Source: Nakamurella lactea DSM 19367
Lineage (GTDB): Bacteria > Actinomycetota > Actinomycetes > Mycobacteriales > Nakamurellaceae
Length of the DNA stretch: 64,000 nt
NCBI RefSeq assembly: GCF_000426645.1
Contig: NZ_AUFT01000006.1
Location: 124,001-188,000, forward strand
Direction of reading: 5' to 3'
The notes below the pieces were generated by a model. It ran no database searches. It was not told the DNA's origin and saw only the letters and a list, made by a program, of their open reading frames with translations. The first letter of the stretch is position 1. Each line of letters begins with the position of its first letter. This document shows positions 8,200 to 16,252 of the stretch, piece after piece. Both the position numbers and the translations under genes were made by a program.

Positions 8200-9201
8200 T
8201 CAGCCGGAGCCGACCGCGGGCAGCAACTCGGGCAGGTCGAAGGTCGCGAACAGGCCGGGCTCCATGAAGACCCGCAACCGCAGTATCGCACCCGAGGTCG
8301 GCGTGAGCAGGTGGATCGAGTGCGCACCGAAGCGGCCGTCGGGCAACTGCTTGTACGACGCGATCGCCGGCTGGCCGTTGGCCAGCGTCGGCAGGGTCCG
8401 GCGCCCACCGGTGGCGAACACCACCTCCGAGAAGAAGCCGGCAACCGCGTCGCGACCGGCGAACCAGGTTGCGTACGGCGGCATCTCAAGCGCGACGTCC
8501 GCGCGCATGATGCTGACGAGCTCGGCGATGTCGGCCGTCTCGAAGGCTTTCACGTAACGCGCCAGCAGGTCCTGCAGCTGCGGGCTCAGCGGGTCTGTGG
8601 CGTCTGTGGTGTCCGGTTCGACGCTTCCCAGCTGCGCCCGCGCCCGCTGCAGAGCGCTGTTGACGGCGGCCACCGAGCTGTCCAGCAGCTCGGCGACCTC
8701 CGCCGCCCGCCAGACCAGCACGTCGCGCAGGATGAACACCACCCGTTGCCGCGGCGGCAGCTGCTGCAACGTCGCCACCAGGGCCAACCGGACGCTCTCC
8801 CGGGTGACGACGGTGTCGGCCGGATCATCCGACAGCAGCAGCGAGTCCGGGGCCGGCTGCAGCCACGAGACACCCGGCTGCCGGTCGAGCGCCTCGGCGG
8901 GCTCCGTACTGGCCGGCCGGAGTCCGGACGGCATGGCCCGGCGGCCGCGCTGCTCGAGCGCCGTCAGACATGCGTTCGTCGCGATCCGGTAGAGCCAGGT
9001 CCGGATCGATGCCCGGCTCGGGTCGTAGTCGTCGAGGGCGCGCCAGGCCCGCAGCATCGTCTCCTGGAGCAGGTCCTCGGCGTCATGGATCCCGCCCATC
9101 ATCCGGTAGCAGTAGGCGAGCAGCTCGCGCCGGTACGGCTGCAGGCGGCGGCTGAAGTCGCCGCCTCCCTCGGTGGGCTCGCCCCAACTGGCGGTCGTCA
9201 T
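8200..9201 (-). CDS. ECF sigma-70 factor with C-terminal SnoaL-like domain
   Basis: A 333-residue extracytoplasmic-function sigma factor. Region 2 is at about residues 15-85 ([33 protein letters not shown]) and region 4 at about 138-192 ([20 protein letters not shown]). Residues of about 207-325 look like the SnoaL/NTF2-type extension of the SigG/SigJ-like groups (TIGR02960-type), which regulates activity in cis instead of through an anti-sigma. No anti-sigma gene is adjacent, consistent with that class. It is divergent from the DHA2 exporter at 9403, a plausible but unproven target. ATG at 9201. Confidence 0.88.
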   Translation of the reverse strand: MTTASWGEPTEGGGDFSRRLQPYRRELLAYCYRMMGGIHDAEDLLQETMLRAWRALDDYDPSRASIRTWLYRIATNACLTALEQRGRRAMPSGLRPASTEPAEALDRQPGVSWLQPAPDSLLLSDDPADTVVTRESVRLALVATLQQLPPRQRVVFILRDVLVWRAAEVAELLDSSVAAVNSALQRARAQLGSVEPDTTDATDPLSPQLQDLLARYVKAFETADIAELVSIMRADVALEMPPYATWFAGRDAVAGFFSEVVFATGGRRTLPTLANGQPAIASYKQLPDGRFGAHSIHLLTPTSGAILRLRVFMEPGLFATFDLPELLPAVGSG

Positions 9202-9402
9202 GTCGGTGCCTCGGTTCTTGCCGCTGTTCGCGTCAATGGTGCCGTCGATGGTGTCACTGATACCTACTCGCGATCCCGCGAAGACTCATCGGTCATCGAC
9301 CAGCGATCTTGACGCGATCCGGTGAGCGATGAGTTTCCGGCGTCGGCCGGTAGGTACCTGCGATGGGGCTCGATCGGGGCGCCACGCATCGGAGGAGCCA
9401 GG

Positions 9403-10854
9403 ATGACCGTCGCCGAACTTGCACCACCCACCCGCACCCGCACGCCATGGCCGATGCTGGTCGTGCTGCTGCTCGGCCACTTCATGGCGTTGCTGGACAC
9501 CACGATCGTGAACGTCGCCGTTCCGACCATCCGGGCCGAGCTCGGCGCGTCCGGGGCCGCGCTGCAGCTCGTCATCGGCGGGTACGCCATCGCCTACTCG
9601 ATGCTGCTGATCACCGGCGCCCGGCTCGGCGACATCCACGGTCGCCGGCGGGTCTACCTCGCCGGGGTGGCGATTTTCGCCGTCAGCTCGCTGGTCTGTG
9701 GACTCGCGCCGAACATCGGCGTGCTGATCGCGGCGCGGCTCGTCCAGGGTGCCGCCGCCGCGATGACGGTGCCGCAGGTGATGAGCATCATCCAGCTCCG
9801 GTTCACCGGCCAGGCCCGCGCGGTGGCGTTCAGCGCCTACAGCGCGGTCATGTCCGTCGGCATGGTGCTGGGCCTGGTCGTCGGTGGTGTGCTGGTGAAC
9901 GCGGACCTGTTCGGCACGAGCTGGCGCCCCATCTTCATGGTCAATGTCCCGATCGCCGTGGTGATCCTGGCGTTGCTGCCCAGGCTGCTGCCAGCGGATG
10001 CGCCGGCCGGATCCCGCCGCCTCGACGTCTCCGGGCTGGCCGTCTCGTTGCCGGCCGTCTCCCTCGTCGTTGCTCCGCTGGTGCTCGGTCGCGAATACGG
10101 CTGGCCTGCCTGGACATTCGCTGCGATGGCGGCCGGCGTCGGGCTGCTGGTCGTGCTGGTCGGGATGGAGCAACGGATCCGGGCTCGCGGCGGCGACCCG
10201 CTGATCGACGTCGCGGTACTGCGACGGCCGGGGCTCGCGCTCGGCATCACGACGCTGGCACTGCTGATGGCGGCCTTCGCCGGCTTCCTGTTCACCTTCT
10301 CGTTGCATCTGCAGGCGGGCCTGGGTGACACGGCGCTGCGGACCGGAATGACGCTGGCGCCGATGGCGGTGGTGTTCGGTGCGGTGGGATTCTCCTGGGC
10401 GCGGCTGCCGGCATCGGTGCAGCACCTGTTGCCGGCGGTCGCGCTGGCGCTGTGCACCGTTGGCTATCTGGGGCTGGTCGTCGGCCTGCGGAACGGCTCG
10501 CAGACCGGACCCGCCCTCTGGGTAGCCCTTTCGTCGATCGGTGCCGGTCTCGGGCTCGGCATCGGGACCCTGGTGACCCACTCGGTGCGATTCGTCCCGC
10601 CGGCACAGGTGGGTGACGCGAGTGGGCTGCTGATGTCTGCCCTGCAACTGGCCGGTGTGGTCGGCGTCGCGGCGATCGGCGGGGTGTTCCTGGCCCACGA
10701 CGAACCGGGTGCCGTCGGTTGGACCCGGGCGATATCGACGACGGCCATGTCCACGACGGCATGGGTGCTCGCCGCCGCGGCTGCGGCCGGAGTGGTCGCC
10801 GCCGCCGCACTTGCCCGGTCCATCGCGATCCGCCGGCGGGCCGAGGCGCGCTGA
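9403..10854 (+). CDS. MFS drug exporter, DHA2 family
   Basis: A 483-residue polytopic membrane protein with about 14 hydrophobic segments. Family signatures are LDTTIVNVAVP in TM1 (residues 31-41) and the motif-A loop GARLGDIHGRRR (72-83). Members export drugs or metabolites by proton antiport; the substrate cannot be read from sequence. ATG at 9403 is chosen for its strong ribosome site GGAGGA 6 bases upstream; an ATG at 9322 is less likely. It is divergent from the ECF sigma gene across about 200 bases, which must hold both promoters. Confidence 0.9.
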   Translation: MTVAELAPPTRTRTPWPMLVVLLLGHFMALLDTTIVNVAVPTIRAELGASGAALQLVIGGYAIAYSMLLITGARLGDIHGRRRVYLAGVAIFAVSSLVCGLAPNIGVLIAARLVQGAAAAMTVPQVMSIIQLRFTGQARAVAFSAYSAVMSVGMVLGLVVGGVLVNADLFGTSWRPIFMVNVPIAVVILALLPRLLPADAPAGSRRLDVSGLAVSLPAVSLVVAPLVLGREYGWPAWTFAAMAAGVGLLVVLVGMEQRIRARGGDPLIDVAVLRRPGLALGITTLALLMAAFAGFLFTFSLHLQAGLGDTALRTGMTLAPMAVVFGAVGFSWARLPASVQHLLPAVALALCTVGYLGLVVGLRNGSQTGPALWVALSSIGAGLGLGIGTLVTHSVRFVPPAQVGDASGLLMSALQLAGVVGVAAIGGVFLAHDEPGAVGWTRAISTTAMSTTAWVLAAAAAAGVVAAAALARSIAIRRRAEAR

Positions 10855-10902
10855 TCTGCGGGGCCGCCGTCGGCACCGCTGCACCGGCGGCACAATGACC
10901 GG

Positions 10903-11430
10903 ATGGCCGACGCCGGGTGGGAGCGCACAGCGCTGATCGACGCCGTGCTGCACCAGCACCCGCACCGGTTGGCGGCCCTGCTGGCCGACGGCGCCGACTG
11001 GCGTGCGGGCGACAGCGAGGGCAACACCGCGCTGCACTGGGCGGCGATGCTGGAATCGACGGACCTGTTGGAACTGCTGCTGGATGCCGGCGTCGACGCG
11101 TCCGTGCGCAACACCGTCACCGGCGTCACCGCGGTGCATTCGGCGTTGCTGGCCGGGCGCGCCGACACCCTCGAGCTGTTGATCGACCGCGGGGTCGACC
11201 TGACCGCGACCGACCGCAGCGGTGACACCGCGCTGCACTGGGCCGCGCTGGTGAACCGGTACGACGCGATCCTGGCGATGCTCGGCGCCGGAGCCGATCC
11301 CGGTGCCAGGAACATCAACGGCGTCACCTTCGGGCAGCTGATGGATCTGACCGACGAGCGGATTCTGTCTGCTGGAGCCAAACGGATGCGCAGGCGGATC
11401 CGCACGCTGCTGGCCAGGTCGGCGCCGTGA
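10903..11430 (+). CDS. Ankyrin-repeat protein
   Basis: The 175-residue soluble protein is built almost wholly of ankyrin repeats: about four units with the signature GNTALHWAA, GVTAVHSALLAGRADTLELL and GDTALHWAALVNRYDAILAM, then a basic C-terminal helix (AKRMRRRIRTLLAR). Ankyrin repeats bind proteins; no catalytic residues are seen. ATG at 10903 fits the repeat frame. The stop overlaps the PAP2 start (GTGA), so the two are probably cotranslated. Partner unknown. Confidence 0.88.
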   Translation: MADAGWERTALIDAVLHQHPHRLAALLADGADWRAGDSEGNTALHWAAMLESTDLLELLLDAGVDASVRNTVTGVTAVHSALLAGRADTLELLIDRGVDLTATDRSGDTALHWAALVNRYDAILAMLGAGADPGARNINGVTFGQLMDLTDERILSAGAKRMRRRIRTLLARSAP

Positions 11431-12308
11431 ACCTCCGGGCGGCGCTGCCGACCGGCATGTTCAGCCACTACTGGCAGGCCTGGCTGCCCTACGCGATCGC
11501 CGCGCTGCTGCTCGGGACGCTCGCCGGACTCGCCGCGCTGCATGCGACCGGGGTTCGCCGGATCGCCCCGGCCGGCACCTTCGCCCTCGCTGCGCTCGCG
11601 CTCGCAGTACTCGGCGGCCTGGCGGCGATCCTGGCCGACGCCGCGGCCGAGGGTGACGGGCTGACCGTCTTCGACCGGCCGACCTGGCAGTGGTTCATCG
11701 ACCACCGCTCCCCCGCTGCGACCGCCGTCGCGAAGGTGGTCACCACGGTGGGCAGCACCCTGGTGATGGGCGTGCTGGCCGGCCTGACCGCGGCGCTGTT
11801 GTGGTGGCGCCGGCGACGCGGTGACGCCGTACTCACCGCCGTGGTGGCGGCCGGCGCGGGACTGATCGTCGTCATCGGTAAACGAGCGGTAGGGCGACAG
11901 CGCCCACCGGCCGACTTCCGGCTGGTGACGGAGACCAACGCCTCCTTCCCTTCCGGACATGCACTGGCCTCGACGGCGATCCTCGGAACGCTCACCGTGC
12001 TACTGGTGGCCGGCACTCGCCCCGTGGCCGCCAGAATCGGCGTCGTCGCGGCGGCGCTGACGCTGATCGCGGCGATCGGCATCAGCCGGCTCTACCTCGG
12101 GGTGCACTGGGCGACCGACGTGCTCGGTGGCTGGCTGACCGGCGCCGGCTGGCTGCTGTTGTGCGTCGTCGCGCGGCGGTTGTGGCGTTCCTACCGGGAC
12201 AACGCCCAGCACGGTGGCCCGACCGGCAACGACCCTGGCACCACCGATCTGGACCACCCCGGCGCCTCCGATGTGCCCGACGCACCTGCCGACGGCGCCG
12301 CGTCCTGA
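11427..12308 (+). CDS. PAP2-superfamily membrane phosphatase
   Basis: A 293-residue integral membrane phosphatase. All three PAP2 motifs are present: K152-x6-RP160 (KRAVGRQRP), PSGH at 175-178 and SRLYLGVHWATD at 220-231, giving the catalytic histidines and Asp. About six transmembrane segments and a hydrophilic Asp/Pro-rich tail follow. Family members dephosphorylate lipid phosphates such as phosphatidic acid, PGP or undecaprenyl pyrophosphate; the substrate is undetermined here. GTG at 11427 overlaps the ankyrin gene stop. Confidence 0.9.
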   Translation: MNLRAALPTGMFSHYWQAWLPYAIAALLLGTLAGLAALHATGVRRIAPAGTFALAALALAVLGGLAAILADAAAEGDGLTVFDRPTWQWFIDHRSPAATAVAKVVTTVGSTLVMGVLAGLTAALLWWRRRRGDAVLTAVVAAGAGLIVVIGKRAVGRQRPPADFRLVTETNASFPSGHALASTAILGTLTVLLVAGTRPVAARIGVVAAALTLIAAIGISRLYLGVHWATDVLGGWLTGAGWLLLCVVARRLWRSYRDNAQHGGPTGNDPGTTDLDHPGASDVPDAPADGAAS

Positions 12309-12340
12309 GTCGGCCGCCCCTGCCCACCTAGACTCTGCGG

Positions 12341-13123
12341 GTGGCCCAGATCAGCGTGTGTCTCCTCGATGCCGATTCCGGCGCGGTGCTCGAGTTCGAC
12401 GGTGGCGAGCGGGTGCACCGCACCGCGTCCATCGGCAAGATCCTGTTGTTGATCGAGGTTGCCATCCGGATGGCCGACGGCCGGATGCCCGCGCAGCAGA
12501 CGCTGCAGCGGGCGCCGGCCGACGAGATGAACGACTCCGGGCTGTTGCAGCACCTGCAGGTGCAGGCGCTGCCGGCCGCCGATCTCGCGGTGCTGGTCGG
12601 CGCGGTCAGCGACAACCTGGCCACCAATTTGTTGCTGCGGCACGTCGGCATCCCTGCAGTGATGGAACGGGCCCGCACCCTCGGACTGAAGCACACCGCC
12701 CTGCACGACCGGGTCAGGGCGGTCCGCCGGCCGTCCGATCCGCCGACCTTGTCCACCGGCACCGCGGCCGAACTGGCCGATCTGCTGGCCAGGCTGCACC
12801 GCGGCGAGGTGCGGTCCAGGGTGGTCTCCCGGCAGGTCCTGCAGTGGCTGACGCTGGACACCGACACCTCGATGACGGCCGGCGCACTCGGCCTCGACCC
12901 GTTGGCGCACGTCGAACCGGACCGCGGGCTGACACTGTCCCACAAGACCGGCACCGAAACCGGGATCCGTTGCGACGTCGGCCTGGTGACCGGGCCGAAA
13001 CTGGCTGTGGCCTATGGGGTTCTGGCCGAGTTCACCGAGTCGGGCGGCGCCGACGAGCGCGATGCGGTGCTGGGCGAGATGTTCGCCGTCGGCGAGCGGG
13101 TCCGGGCACTGGTCGGCGGCTGA
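12341..13123 (+). CDS. Serine hydrolase of the class A beta-lactamase/PBP fold
   Basis: The 260-residue product carries the three active-site motifs of penicillin-recognising enzymes: SIGK (S30, K33), SDN (90-92) and KTG (202-204). It has no signal peptide, so it appears cytoplasmic. The segment where true class A beta-lactamases carry the deacylating Glu166 (ExxLN) reads LHDRVRAVRRPSDPPT, without a matching Glu. A peptidase, esterase or other hydrolase role is therefore more likely than beta-lactam resistance. GTG start at 12341. It is convergent with the YeiH gene, 11 bases apart. Confidence 0.85.
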   Translation: MAQISVCLLDADSGAVLEFDGGERVHRTASIGKILLLIEVAIRMADGRMPAQQTLQRAPADEMNDSGLLQHLQVQALPAADLAVLVGAVSDNLATNLLLRHVGIPAVMERARTLGLKHTALHDRVRAVRRPSDPPTLSTGTAAELADLLARLHRGEVRSRVVSRQVLQWLTLDTDTSMTAGALGLDPLAHVEPDRGLTLSHKTGTETGIRCDVGLVTGPKLAVAYGVLAEFTESGGADERDAVLGEMFAVGERVRALVGG

Positions 13124-13134
13124 CCGGCGGGATG

Positions 13135-14190
13135 TCAGTGGGTCAGCCGGACGCCCGCGTATGCCACCGCGGCGATGATCACCCACGAGATCAGGCCCAG
13201 CAGTAGGGGTTTGCCGCCTGCCTTGCGCAGCACTTGCCAGGAGACGCCGGTCCCCAGCCCGAAAAGCGCTACGGCGAGCAGGATCTCCTGCGCCGTCTTG
13301 GCCGCCTGCAGGGCACCGGCCGGAATACTGAAGACCGAGTTGGCGATGATCGCCAGCAGGAAGCCGAGCACGAACAGCGGCATCAGCGGCGGTCGACGGC
13401 CCGGCTCGACCGGGGATGACTGCGCTGTCCCCGACGACAGTCGGGCGGCGACCCGGCGGACCGACACAGCGACGGCGAACACCAACGGCGCCAACATGAT
13501 CACCCTGGTCAGCTTGACGATCACCGCACTCTGCAGGGCGCCCGGCACCTGGTTGGCGGTGGCCACCGTCTGACCGACGTCGTGCACGGAGGCCCCCACC
13601 CAGGAGCCGAAGGCAACGGGGTCGTCCAGGCCCAGCGGGTGTTGCAGCAGCGGCAGAATGACGATCGCCAGGCTGCCGCACAGGGTGACCAGGGCGACGG
13701 CGACCGCCGTATCGTGCTTGCGGCCCTTGGCGAACGGCTCCATCGCCGCGATCGCCGAGGCGCCGCAGATGGAGAAGCCGGTAGCGATGAGCAGGCTCAG
13801 CGGCCGGTCCAGCCCGAGCAGCCGGCCCAGCCATCTGGTGGTGACGAAGGTGACGCCGACGGTCACCACCACGACGATCAGGCCGGCCGAGCCGAGCTCA
13901 CCGAGCTGCCGGAAGGACAGTTGCAGCCCCAGCAGCACCACCGCCGTCCGCAGCAGCGTGCGGGAGGCGATCTTGAGACCCGGTTGCAGCACCGGGCGGA
14001 TCAGGCCGAGGTTCACCGCGAGCACGCCCAGCGCGACGGCGGCGCTGCCGGGGTTGAGGCCGGGGACCGCCAGGTGCACCAGGTAGGCCAGGGCCGCGCC
14101 GGCCGCCGCGACCAACAGCCCGGGGAGCAGCGGCACGGCCCGGCGCAGCGCGCCACGCCGGCCGGCGGTCGAAGTATCGGTGGCGTGCAT
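13135..14190 (-). CDS. YeiH-family (UPF0324) membrane transporter, putative sulfate exporter
   Basis: A 351-residue protein with about ten transmembrane helices. Family motifs are visible: the glycine-rich ICGASAIAAMEP, the central WVGASVHDVGQTVATA and the repeated hydrophobic half. Family annotation is 'putative sulfate exporter', supported mainly by work on the YeiH/YeiE pair and by taurine/cysteate-associated homologues. The divergent LysR gene 72 bases away matches the usual YeiH-LysR pairing and is probably its regulator. ATG at 14190. Confidence 0.88.
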   Translation of the reverse strand: MHATDTSTAGRRGALRRAVPLLPGLLVAAAGAALAYLVHLAVPGLNPGSAAVALGVLAVNLGLIRPVLQPGLKIASRTLLRTAVVLLGLQLSFRQLGELGSAGLIVVVVTVGVTFVTTRWLGRLLGLDRPLSLLIATGFSICGASAIAAMEPFAKGRKHDTAVAVALVTLCGSLAIVILPLLQHPLGLDDPVAFGSWVGASVHDVGQTVATANQVPGALQSAVIVKLTRVIMLAPLVFAVAVSVRRVAARLSSGTAQSSPVEPGRRPPLMPLFVLGFLLAIIANSVFSIPAGALQAAKTAQEILLAVALFGLGTGVSWQVLRKAGGKPLLLGLISWVIIAAVAYAGVRLTH

Positions 14191-14262
14191 GCCGACCAGC
14201 CTGGCGCAATCGCGGCCGCCGCGGTAGTCACCGATCCGCGAGAGGGGTCATAGACTTCGGCT

Positions 14263-15162
14263 ATGCCGGACCGCAGCGCGCCGCTCCCCGACCTTGACGC
14301 CATCCGGTTGCTCGCGCTGGTCGCCGATACCGGCTCGATCGGCGGGGCCGCTCGTCGGGACGGGATCAGCCAACCGTCGGCGAGCAAGCGGATCGCCGTG
14401 CTGGAAAGGCGTCTCGGGCTGCGACTGCTGCGCCGCAGAACCACCGGTTCCGAACTCACCGACCACGGCCGGCTGGTGACCGAGTGGGCCAGGGAGGTGT
14501 TGCGGGCCACCGATGCCCTGCTGGCCGGCGCCGCCGCACTGCGCACGGCCGGCAGCGAGACGGTGCGGGTGGCGGCCAGCCAGACCGTCGCCGAGTACCT
14601 GATGCCGCTGTGGTTGGCCGAGCTCAGGACCGTCGAGTCCGGCGCCAGGGTCCGGCTCGAGGTGATGAACTCCACCGGCGTGGTCGCGGCCGTCGTCGCC
14701 GGCGACTGCGATCTCGGGTACATCGAATCCCCTGGCGTGCCCAAGGGTTTGACGACATCGACGGTGCGGGACGACGAGCTGTTGCTGGTGGCCGCGCCCG
14801 GGCACCCGTTCACCCGGCGGCGGACCCCGGTCACCGCGGCCGACCTGCTCGGTACCGCGCTGGTGGTGCGGGAACAGGGTTCCGGGACCAGGGAGGTGCT
14901 GGAGCGGGCGGTCGGCACCCTGGAGCTCGCCGACGTGCTCGAGCTCGACAGCAATGCCGCGGTCAAGATCGCTGTCGCCGCCGGGGCCGGGGCCACCGTG
15001 ATCAGCCGGCTGGCCGTCGCCGCCGAGCTCACCAGAGGATCGCTGGTGCAGATCCGCACCGATGGACTCGACCTGCGCCGGCAGCTACGGATGGTCAGCC
15101 GCCGGGGGGCCAGGCCGAGTCCCGCCGCTGCGGCCCTGGCCCAGTTGTCCCATCGGCGTTGA
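14263..15162 (+). CDS. LysR-family transcriptional regulator
   Basis: A 299-residue LysR regulator. The N-terminal winged helix-turn-helix (about residues 10-65, with GGAARRDGISQPSASKRI and LGLRLLRR) is followed by a linker helix and a periplasmic-binding-type effector domain (about 95-295, opening AASQTVAEYLMP). Its divergence from the YeiH gene suggests control of that transporter and of itself from the 72-base shared gap. The effector is unknown. ATG at 14263. Confidence 0.92.
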   Translation: MPDRSAPLPDLDAIRLLALVADTGSIGGAARRDGISQPSASKRIAVLERRLGLRLLRRRTTGSELTDHGRLVTEWAREVLRATDALLAGAAALRTAGSETVRVAASQTVAEYLMPLWLAELRTVESGARVRLEVMNSTGVVAAVVAGDCDLGYIESPGVPKGLTTSTVRDDELLLVAAPGHPFTRRRTPVTAADLLGTALVVREQGSGTREVLERAVGTLELADVLELDSNAAVKIAVAAGAGATVISRLAVAAELTRGSLVQIRTDGLDLRRQLRMVSRRGARPSPAAAALAQLSHRR

Positions 15163-15187
15163 AGTGTGACCCGGCTCACTCGATAAT
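15159..15187 (+). promoter_or_regulatory. Candidate promoter for the tetR-exporter locus
   Basis: TTGAAG (15159-15164), 17-base spacer, GATAAT (15182-15187). The -35 element overlaps the lysR stop codon. A second possible -10, TACATT at 15216-15221, sits closer to the operator dyad. The operator would lie just downstream of the start point. Confidence 0.5.
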
Positions 15188-15229
15188 CCGTTGCCGCCCG
15201 GCGGCGCCGACGGACTACATTGAGACGGT

Positions 15230-15244
15230 ACGAAACAGTTTCGT
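15230..15244. promoter_or_regulatory. Operator-like dyad upstream of TetR gene
   Basis: ACGAAA-CAG-TTTCGT is a perfect 6-bp-arm palindrome 70 bases before the tetR start. This size and spacing are typical of TetR-family operators, so autorepression is likely. The same dyad was not found in front of the exporter at 16253. Confidence 0.6.
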
Positions 15245-15313
15245 TCTATGAAGCTGTCGCTCCGGTGGTCGAGTCATCACGACTTCGATCAGCTACGACA
15301 TCGAGGAGGCGCC

Positions 15314-15970
15314 ATGACCGACACCGTCGTCGGCAGCGATCGGGTCGAGCCGGTGTCCGTGCCCGCGGCCAGGCCGCGGATCGACGGAGATCGCGAGGGC
15401 GCGATCTTCGAAGGTGTTGTCCGGCTGCTCGTCGAGGTCGGCTACGACAAGCTCACCTTCGACATGGTGGCCGCCGAGGTCAAGGCCAGCAAGGCGACGC
15501 TGTACCGGCGTTGGCCCACCAAGGTCGACCTGGTGATCAGCGCACTCGACCAGATCGCCGTCTGTCCGGCCGGCCGGCCGGACCTGTTGGACACCGGGAC
15601 GCTGGAAGGCGACCTGGAGCAGTTGATCTGTGCCGACCCCGAATGGACCCAGCTGTTGCCCGGCATCGTCCGCGCAATCGTTCCGGCCCTGCACCGCGAG
15701 GCGGACCTGACCGCTGCGTTCAACCTGCACTTCATGCAACCCCGACAGGGCTTGCTGGTCGAGGTACTGCGGCGCGCGCAGTGCCGCGGTGAGATCGGCA
15801 AGGACGCCGACCTCGAGCAATTGGGCCAGATCCTTCCGGCCCTAGCCGTCTACCACGCGATGGTGACCGGCAGCGGTCCGGACACCACGGCGGCCAGGGC
15901 CGCCATCGAAACGGTCCTGCTGCCGGCCTGTCGGGCCACCATGACGGCGGGTCCGACGAGTTCTACCTGA
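15314..15970 (+). CDS. TetR-family transcriptional regulator
   Basis: The 218-residue protein has a TetR helix-turn-helix at about residues 28-72 (LTFDMVAAEVKASKATLYRR) and an all-helical C-terminal ligand domain. It is followed in the same direction by a DHA2 exporter 282 bases away, the classic repressor-pump arrangement. ATG at 15314 is chosen for GAGGAGG just upstream; an earlier in-frame ATG at 15248 would place the operator immediately ahead of coding sequence and has no good ribosome site. Confidence 0.92.
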   Translation: MTDTVVGSDRVEPVSVPAARPRIDGDREGAIFEGVVRLLVEVGYDKLTFDMVAAEVKASKATLYRRWPTKVDLVISALDQIAVCPAGRPDLLDTGTLEGDLEQLICADPEWTQLLPGIVRAIVPALHREADLTAAFNLHFMQPRQGLLVEVLRRAQCRGEIGKDADLEQLGQILPALAVYHAMVTGSGPDTTAARAAIETVLLPACRATMTAGPTSST

Positions 15971-16053
15971 TTCGACCCGCTTCCTGACTCAATTACTCAC
16001 CGACGACGACGTCCTCTGAGCGGTCGTCCGGATCCCGGACGGCGTCACCCGTA

Positions 16054-16071
16054 GCAACCTGTTCAGGTTGC
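16054..16071. repeat. Palindrome between tetR and the exporter gene
   Basis: GCAACCTG-TT-CAGGTTGC, perfect 8-bp arms. A second dyad (GTCCGG-ATC-CCGGAC, 16026-16040) lies just upstream. Either they end the tetR transcript or one is an operator for the pump gene; no U-tract is present. Confidence 0.45.
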
Positions 16072-16252
16072 GCCCCAACCCCTTTCGCTCCCACTCCTGC
16101 GCTCTTCGCTCTCGGGCCACGCATCACGGTGCGCCCGCGATGGCGTCTGCCCGCACCACCTGACCCTTCGATCACTTCCCGCCGGATCCGGTCACATCGG
16201 ATCGGCGCTACCCGTCACACCCACGACACCAAGAAACTGAGGAAGGACCGCC

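Noticed and set aside
9252..9258. TGTCACT as an ECF41-like -35 element between the sigma factor and exporter
   Set aside because: No matching CGTC-type -10 element at suitable spacing; the sigma factor is not clearly of that group.
12341..13123. Beta-lactam resistance gene
   Set aside because: No export signal and no Glu166 equivalent; only the general fold motifs are present.
12191..13834. 547-codon minus-strand frame over the serine hydrolase and YeiH genes
   Set aside because: Shadow frame; both opposite or overlapping genes have clear family motifs.
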